Source of the DNA: an uncultured Phycisphaerales bacterium
GTDB lineage: Bacteria > Planctomycetota > Phycisphaerae > WQYP01
Assembly: GCA_903868035.1 (NCBI GenBank)
Contig: CAIPTQ010000301.1
Coordinates: 1-32,564, forward strand
Direction: 5' to 3'
Length of the DNA: 32,564 nucleotides
In this document: one piece after another, positions 29,753 through 32,564 of the stretch
How the letters are laid out: every line of letters starts with the position of its first letter
How positions within the stretch are numbered: position 1 is the stretch's first letter
Notes under the pieces: generated by a model
The model's database searches: none
What the model saw: the letters and a program-made list of their open reading frames with translations, nothing else
What the model was told of the DNA's origin: nothing
Translations under genes and position numbers: made by a program

Positions 29753-31348
29753 TTATCTGCCCCCCCCCCTCACATCCCCCCGCGTCCACTCCCCGTCGAT
29801 CAGCCGCCACGTCCCCTGCGCATTCTTGTCCCCCAGCACCGCCGGCAACCGCTCCGGGCGCACATGGTCAAAGCACTGCAGCATCGCAAACCGCCGCAAC
29901 GACGCCGGAATCCCCACCGCCGTAAACCCCGGATGCCCCGTCGCCGGATACGGCCCGCCATGGTTCATCGCCGGGCTGACCGTCACCCCCGTGGGCATCC
30001 TGTCGTTGAGCAACCGGCCCACCTTGCTGCGCAGCAGCGGGGCCAGGCGCTGGTACAGCTCCTCATCCGCCCCCGTCGTCGCCGAGTAGATGCTCCCCGT
30101 AAGCTGCCCTTCCAGAACGCCCAGAATTTCCCCCAACTGGTCCGCCGTCTCGGCCGTGACCAACAGCGACGCATTGCCAAAGGCCTCCGTCTGAAACGCT
30201 TCCGGATGCGCCAGAAACTGCGCGGCACTGGCGTGCAAAAGCGTGTTGGGATGCGTCGCGGGCGTCGGGACCAGTGCCGTCGCGTCAAAAGGCGCCAAAG
30301 TCGTCGCCCCGGCCTCAATCAGCGTGTTGACGCTCTGCCGCAACGCCGCGGCCACCGCATCCGATAGCAGCGTCCCGCAGGGCCGCGCATTAAAACGCTC
30401 CGCGACCGCCTGCGCAAAAGCCGTCGTCGCCGGTCCCGCCAGCAGCAGCGTCAATCCCGGATTCGTGCAATACTGCCCCGTGGCATCCAACGCCGAGTCC
30501 GCAAACGCCTCGGCTATCTGCTCCCGGCGTCCGTCCTCCGCCAGCGCCCCCGGCAGGATAATCACCGGATTCAGCGACGACATCTCCAGGTATATCGGCT
30601 TCCCCGCCTGCTCCGCCGCCGCCTTCAACGCCAGCCCCGCCCGCCGGCTCCCCGTGAACGCCAGCGCCGCCAGACGCGGATCCGCCACCGCCCGCAGCCC
30701 CGTGTCCGCGGACATGTGGTACAAAAGCTGCACACTCGATTTCGGCAGCCCCGCTTCGCCCACCGCCGCCGCCGCCTCCATCGCCAGCAGCCGCGTCGTC
30801 GTCGGATGATCCGGATGCGCCTTGGCGATCACCGGATTACCCCCCGCCACCGCCGCCGCGAAATCACCCCCCGCCACCGCGTTGTACGCCAGCGGAAAAT
30901 TGTTCGGCCCCATGATCAGCACCGGCCCCAGCGGCGCCAGATACGACCGCAGCTCGTGCTTCGTGTCGATCGTCGGCAACGCCCACGAGCCCTCCAGCGC
31001 CGCCGCCGCCGCCTGCCGCAACGTGTCCGTCGTCCGCGGCAGCTCCACGTTCTCCAGCCGCGCCGCCGCCAGATTCGTTTCCCGCTGCGCCGCCTGCGTG
31101 ATCGCCGCCGCCCGCGCCTCGATCCGCGCCGCATATCGCCGCAAAAAATCCGCGATCCGCTCCGGTGCCGCCGCCGCCAGCAGCGGTGCCGCCTCCGCCG
31201 CCGCCGACAGCGCAATGTCCAGGTCCGGCCACGTGGAAATCGGATACGAATCAAAATTCTCCCCCCCCGCCGTCGTCACCCCCAGAAATAAATCGCGATA
31301 CGTGGAGGGCTGCCAGGTGCCGTTGACAAATATGTTCCGGGTGGACAT
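29753..31348 (-). CDS. NADP-dependent aldehyde dehydrogenase, alpha-ketoglutaric-semialdehyde type
   Basis: The 531-aa product has the sequence style of 2,5-dioxovalerate (alpha-ketoglutaric semialdehyde) dehydrogenases, the last step in the oxidation of arabinose, glucarate or hydroxyproline to 2-oxoglutarate. Landmarks are GPVLIMGPNNFPLAYN (141-156) with N150, the cofactor lysine K176 in NPVIAKAHP, FTGSRRAGLAL (231-241), the catalytic E255 in YLEMSSLNPVIILPGAL, and the nucleophile C294 in GQYCTNPGL, which is characteristic of this subgroup. The ATG at 31348 follows AAGGAG; a longer open frame upstream overlaps the neighbouring gene and is not coding. It lies 35 bp downstream of the beta-hydroxyacid dehydrogenase gene. 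Confidence 0.92.
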   Translation of the reverse strand: MSTRNIFVNGTWQPSTYRDLFLGVTTAGGENFDSYPISTWPDLDIALSAAAEAAPLLAAAAPERIADFLRRYAARIEARAAAITQAAQRETNLAAARLENVELPRTTDTLRQAAAAALEGSWALPTIDTKHELRSYLAPLGPVLIMGPNNFPLAYNAVAGGDFAAAVAGGNPVIAKAHPDHPTTTRLLAMEAAAAVGEAGLPKSSVQLLYHMSADTGLRAVADPRLAALAFTGSRRAGLALKAAAEQAGKPIYLEMSSLNPVIILPGALAEDGRREQIAEAFADSALDATGQYCTNPGLTLLLAGPATTAFAQAVAERFNARPCGTLLSDAVAAALRQSVNTLIEAGATTLAPFDATALVPTPATHPNTLLHASAAQFLAHPEAFQTEAFGNASLLVTAETADQLGEILGVLEGQLTGSIYSATTGADEELYQRLAPLLRSKVGRLLNDRMPTGVTVSPAMNHGGPYPATGHPGFTAVGIPASLRRFAMLQCFDHVRPERLPAVLGDKNAQGTWRLIDGEWTRGDVRGGGR

Positions 31349-31383
31349 GAAAGCTCCTTCGAGGCGTGAGGCGTGTAGCCGGT

Positions 31384-32268
31384 TCAAACGCGGCCGGGCT
31401 GTAGCATGTATTTCAGGAGGGCCGCCATATCCTCCTCGCCCAGCCCCGCCTTGATCGCCTGCGTGCAGCGGTACAACGCCGCCGTCGCGGTTTGCAGGTT
31501 CAACCCATGATGCTTCCCCTCCGCCAGCGCATACGTCAGATCCTTCGCCAGCAGGTGCAGTTGAAAGTTCGGCGTGTAATCCTTGTTCCCGTGCCGCAGG
31601 CACAGCATCCGCACAATCGGGCTGCCCGGCGCCCCCTGCGTGAGAATCCCCACCGCCTTCTCCGCATCCACCCCCGACCGCGCCAGCAGCGCCAGCCCCT
31701 CCGCCAGCGCCGCCGCCTGCACCCCGCATATAAAGTTATGTATCAGCTTGAACGCCGCCCCCGCCCCCGCCGGCCCCAGGTGTACAATCTCCTTGCACAT
31801 CGGCGTCAACACCGGCCGCGCCTCCTCCAGCGTCCCCGCCTCCCCCCCGACAAAAAACGTCAACTGCCCCTCCGCCGCGTGCGGCTTGGTCCCCGCCACC
31901 GGCGCGTCCAGAAACAACAGCCGCCGCGCCGCACAGTCCGCCGCCAGCTCCCGCACCCACGGCACCGTCAGCGTGCTGCACTCCACGCAGATCGTCCCCG
32001 GCCCCGCGCCCGCCAACGCCCCCTGCTGCCCCAGCCACACCTCGCGCGACGCCACATCGTCCGCCAGCATCCCGATCATCACGTCCGCCCCCTGGGCCGC
32101 CTCCCGCGGCGTCTTGGCCACCCGCGCCCCCTGCTCGGCCAGCCCCGCCGCCCGCTCCGCATTCCGGTTGTATACCGCCAGCGGAAACCCCGCCCCCAGC
32201 AGCCGCCGCGCCATCCCCCCGCCCATGGTGCCCAGTCCGAAAAAGGCGATTTTGCTCTGCGTATTCAT
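31384..32268 (-). CDS. beta-hydroxyacid dehydrogenase (GarR/3-hydroxyisobutyrate dehydrogenase family)
   Basis: The 294-aa NAD(P)-dependent enzyme has the family's Rossmann motif FFGLGTMGGGMA (9-20), the substrate-binding signature DAPVAGTKPHAAEGQLTFFVGG (121-142) and the catalytic lysine K174 in GAAFKLIHNFI. Members reduce tartronate semialdehyde or succinic semialdehyde, or oxidise 3-hydroxyisobutyrate. Tartronate-semialdehyde reduction fits the adjoining sugar-acid type ALDH, but the substrate is not proven. The ATG at 32268 begins the conserved domain; a TTG at 32292 is less likely. It is the first gene of a two-gene operon with the ALDH. Confidence 0.9.
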   Translation of the reverse strand: MNTQSKIAFFGLGTMGGGMARRLLGAGFPLAVYNRNAERAAGLAEQGARVAKTPREAAQGADVMIGMLADDVASREVWLGQQGALAGAGPGTICVECSTLTVPWVRELAADCAARRLLFLDAPVAGTKPHAAEGQLTFFVGGEAGTLEEARPVLTPMCKEIVHLGPAGAGAAFKLIHNFICGVQAAALAEGLALLARSGVDAEKAVGILTQGAPGSPIVRMLCLRHGNKDYTPNFQLHLLAKDLTYALAEGKHHGLNLQTATAALYRCTQAIKAGLGEEDMAALLKYMLQPGRV

Positions 32269-32564
32269 GCGGTTCTCACTTGAAGAAACCAACGGCCGGA
32301 GATGTATGCCGGGATTATACAGTCCCCCCGCCCCGTTTCACCTCCCCCCGGGTGTAACTCATCTTTCGGGTAATCGCCTCTCTCGGGAGCCGCGGCAGCG
32401 GCGGCAAGAAAGTAGCCCACGACAAGCCGCAGGCGCCGTCGTGGGTTGGTTACCCCATGAATTGTGTCAAGCCGCGGAAGCGGCGCGGGAAATACTTCGT
32501 TTCTGGCCTGATACCCGCGCGTTCGACTCTCCCACCCGAATGGCGCACCCCCCCGCACCCCCCC
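32269..32564. repeat. repeat-bearing non-coding upstream region at the window end
   Basis: These 296 bases upstream of the dehydrogenase operon hold no credible gene. A hairpin with 8-bp arms, CCCACGAC (32416-32423) and GTCGTGGG (32438-32445), surrounds a 14-nt loop. A second short hairpin is GCCGC-GGAA-GCGGC (32471-32484). Both look like members of the dispersed palindromic families. The region ends in C-rich sequence at the window border. The promoter of the operon should be here, but I see no clear consensus. Confidence 0.7.

Noticed and set aside
31349..31729. N-terminal extension of the aldehyde dehydrogenase frame
   Set aside because: It overlaps the beta-hydroxyacid dehydrogenase gene, is Gly/Ala-rich shadow sequence, and AAGGAG precedes the ATG at 31348.
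32265..32558. 97-codon open frame on the - strand at the window end
   Set aside because: It consists of the palindromic repeat region upstream of the operon, with no protein-like pattern.

Overview
GC-rich bacterial chromosome, most likely Planctomycetota. The lineage is inferred from three things: the planctomycete style of secretin at the left edge, two tandem paralogous exported proteins of a type I associate with that phylum, and many dispersed palindromic and heptamer repeats between and inside genes. A Phycisphaerae or Tepidisphaerales placement is only a guess. There are no rRNA or tRNA genes, no CRISPR array and no recognisable transposase.

Layout. Positions 1-1336 hold the C-terminal part of a secretin, closed by a clear terminator. 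Next on the + strand come smpB, a core MetE-like methyltransferase and a PfkB sugar kinase (1493-4249). The - strand block 4277-6815 holds xseA, xseB and an exported helical protein. A MITE-like repeat separates xseA from a MATE transporter, which is followed by an antitoxin/PIN toxin pair, a sialate O-acetylesterase, a zinc-ribbon protein of different base composition, dtd, and an HD-GYP/PilZ signalling protein (7049-14505). A CusF-like lipoprotein gene on the - strand (14656-15036) follows.

Positions 15127-18239 (- strand) form a compact three-gene unit: a Gp37/Gp68-type three-cysteine protein (DUF5131) followed by two unrecognised proteins, one with a PD-(D/E)XK-like motif. This is the best candidate for an undescribed system. 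From 18500 to 24684 lies a surface polysaccharide region: a giant coiled-coil protein with a Wzz-like membrane module, a broken copy of a dehydratase gene, a lipoprotein, and the intact FlaA1/WbpM-type dehydratase.

The rest is on the - strand: a small-protein/nucleotidyltransferase pair, hemL, two paralogous exported proteins probably linked to envelope or secretin function, and a sugar-acid operon (beta-hydroxyacid dehydrogenase and ketoglutarate-semialdehyde-type dehydrogenase).

The strongest cross-cutting theme is repeat DNA inside reading frames. The dehydratase, xseA, dtd and the coiled-coil gene each carry a repeat or palindrome that leaves the frame open. A 36-bp unit in the coiled-coil gene matches the arms of the intergenic element at 6859-6979, and smpB carries a glycine/lysine linker. 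A second theme is genes of unlike composition flanked by duplicated pieces of their neighbours (10978-12290 and 21116-22690).
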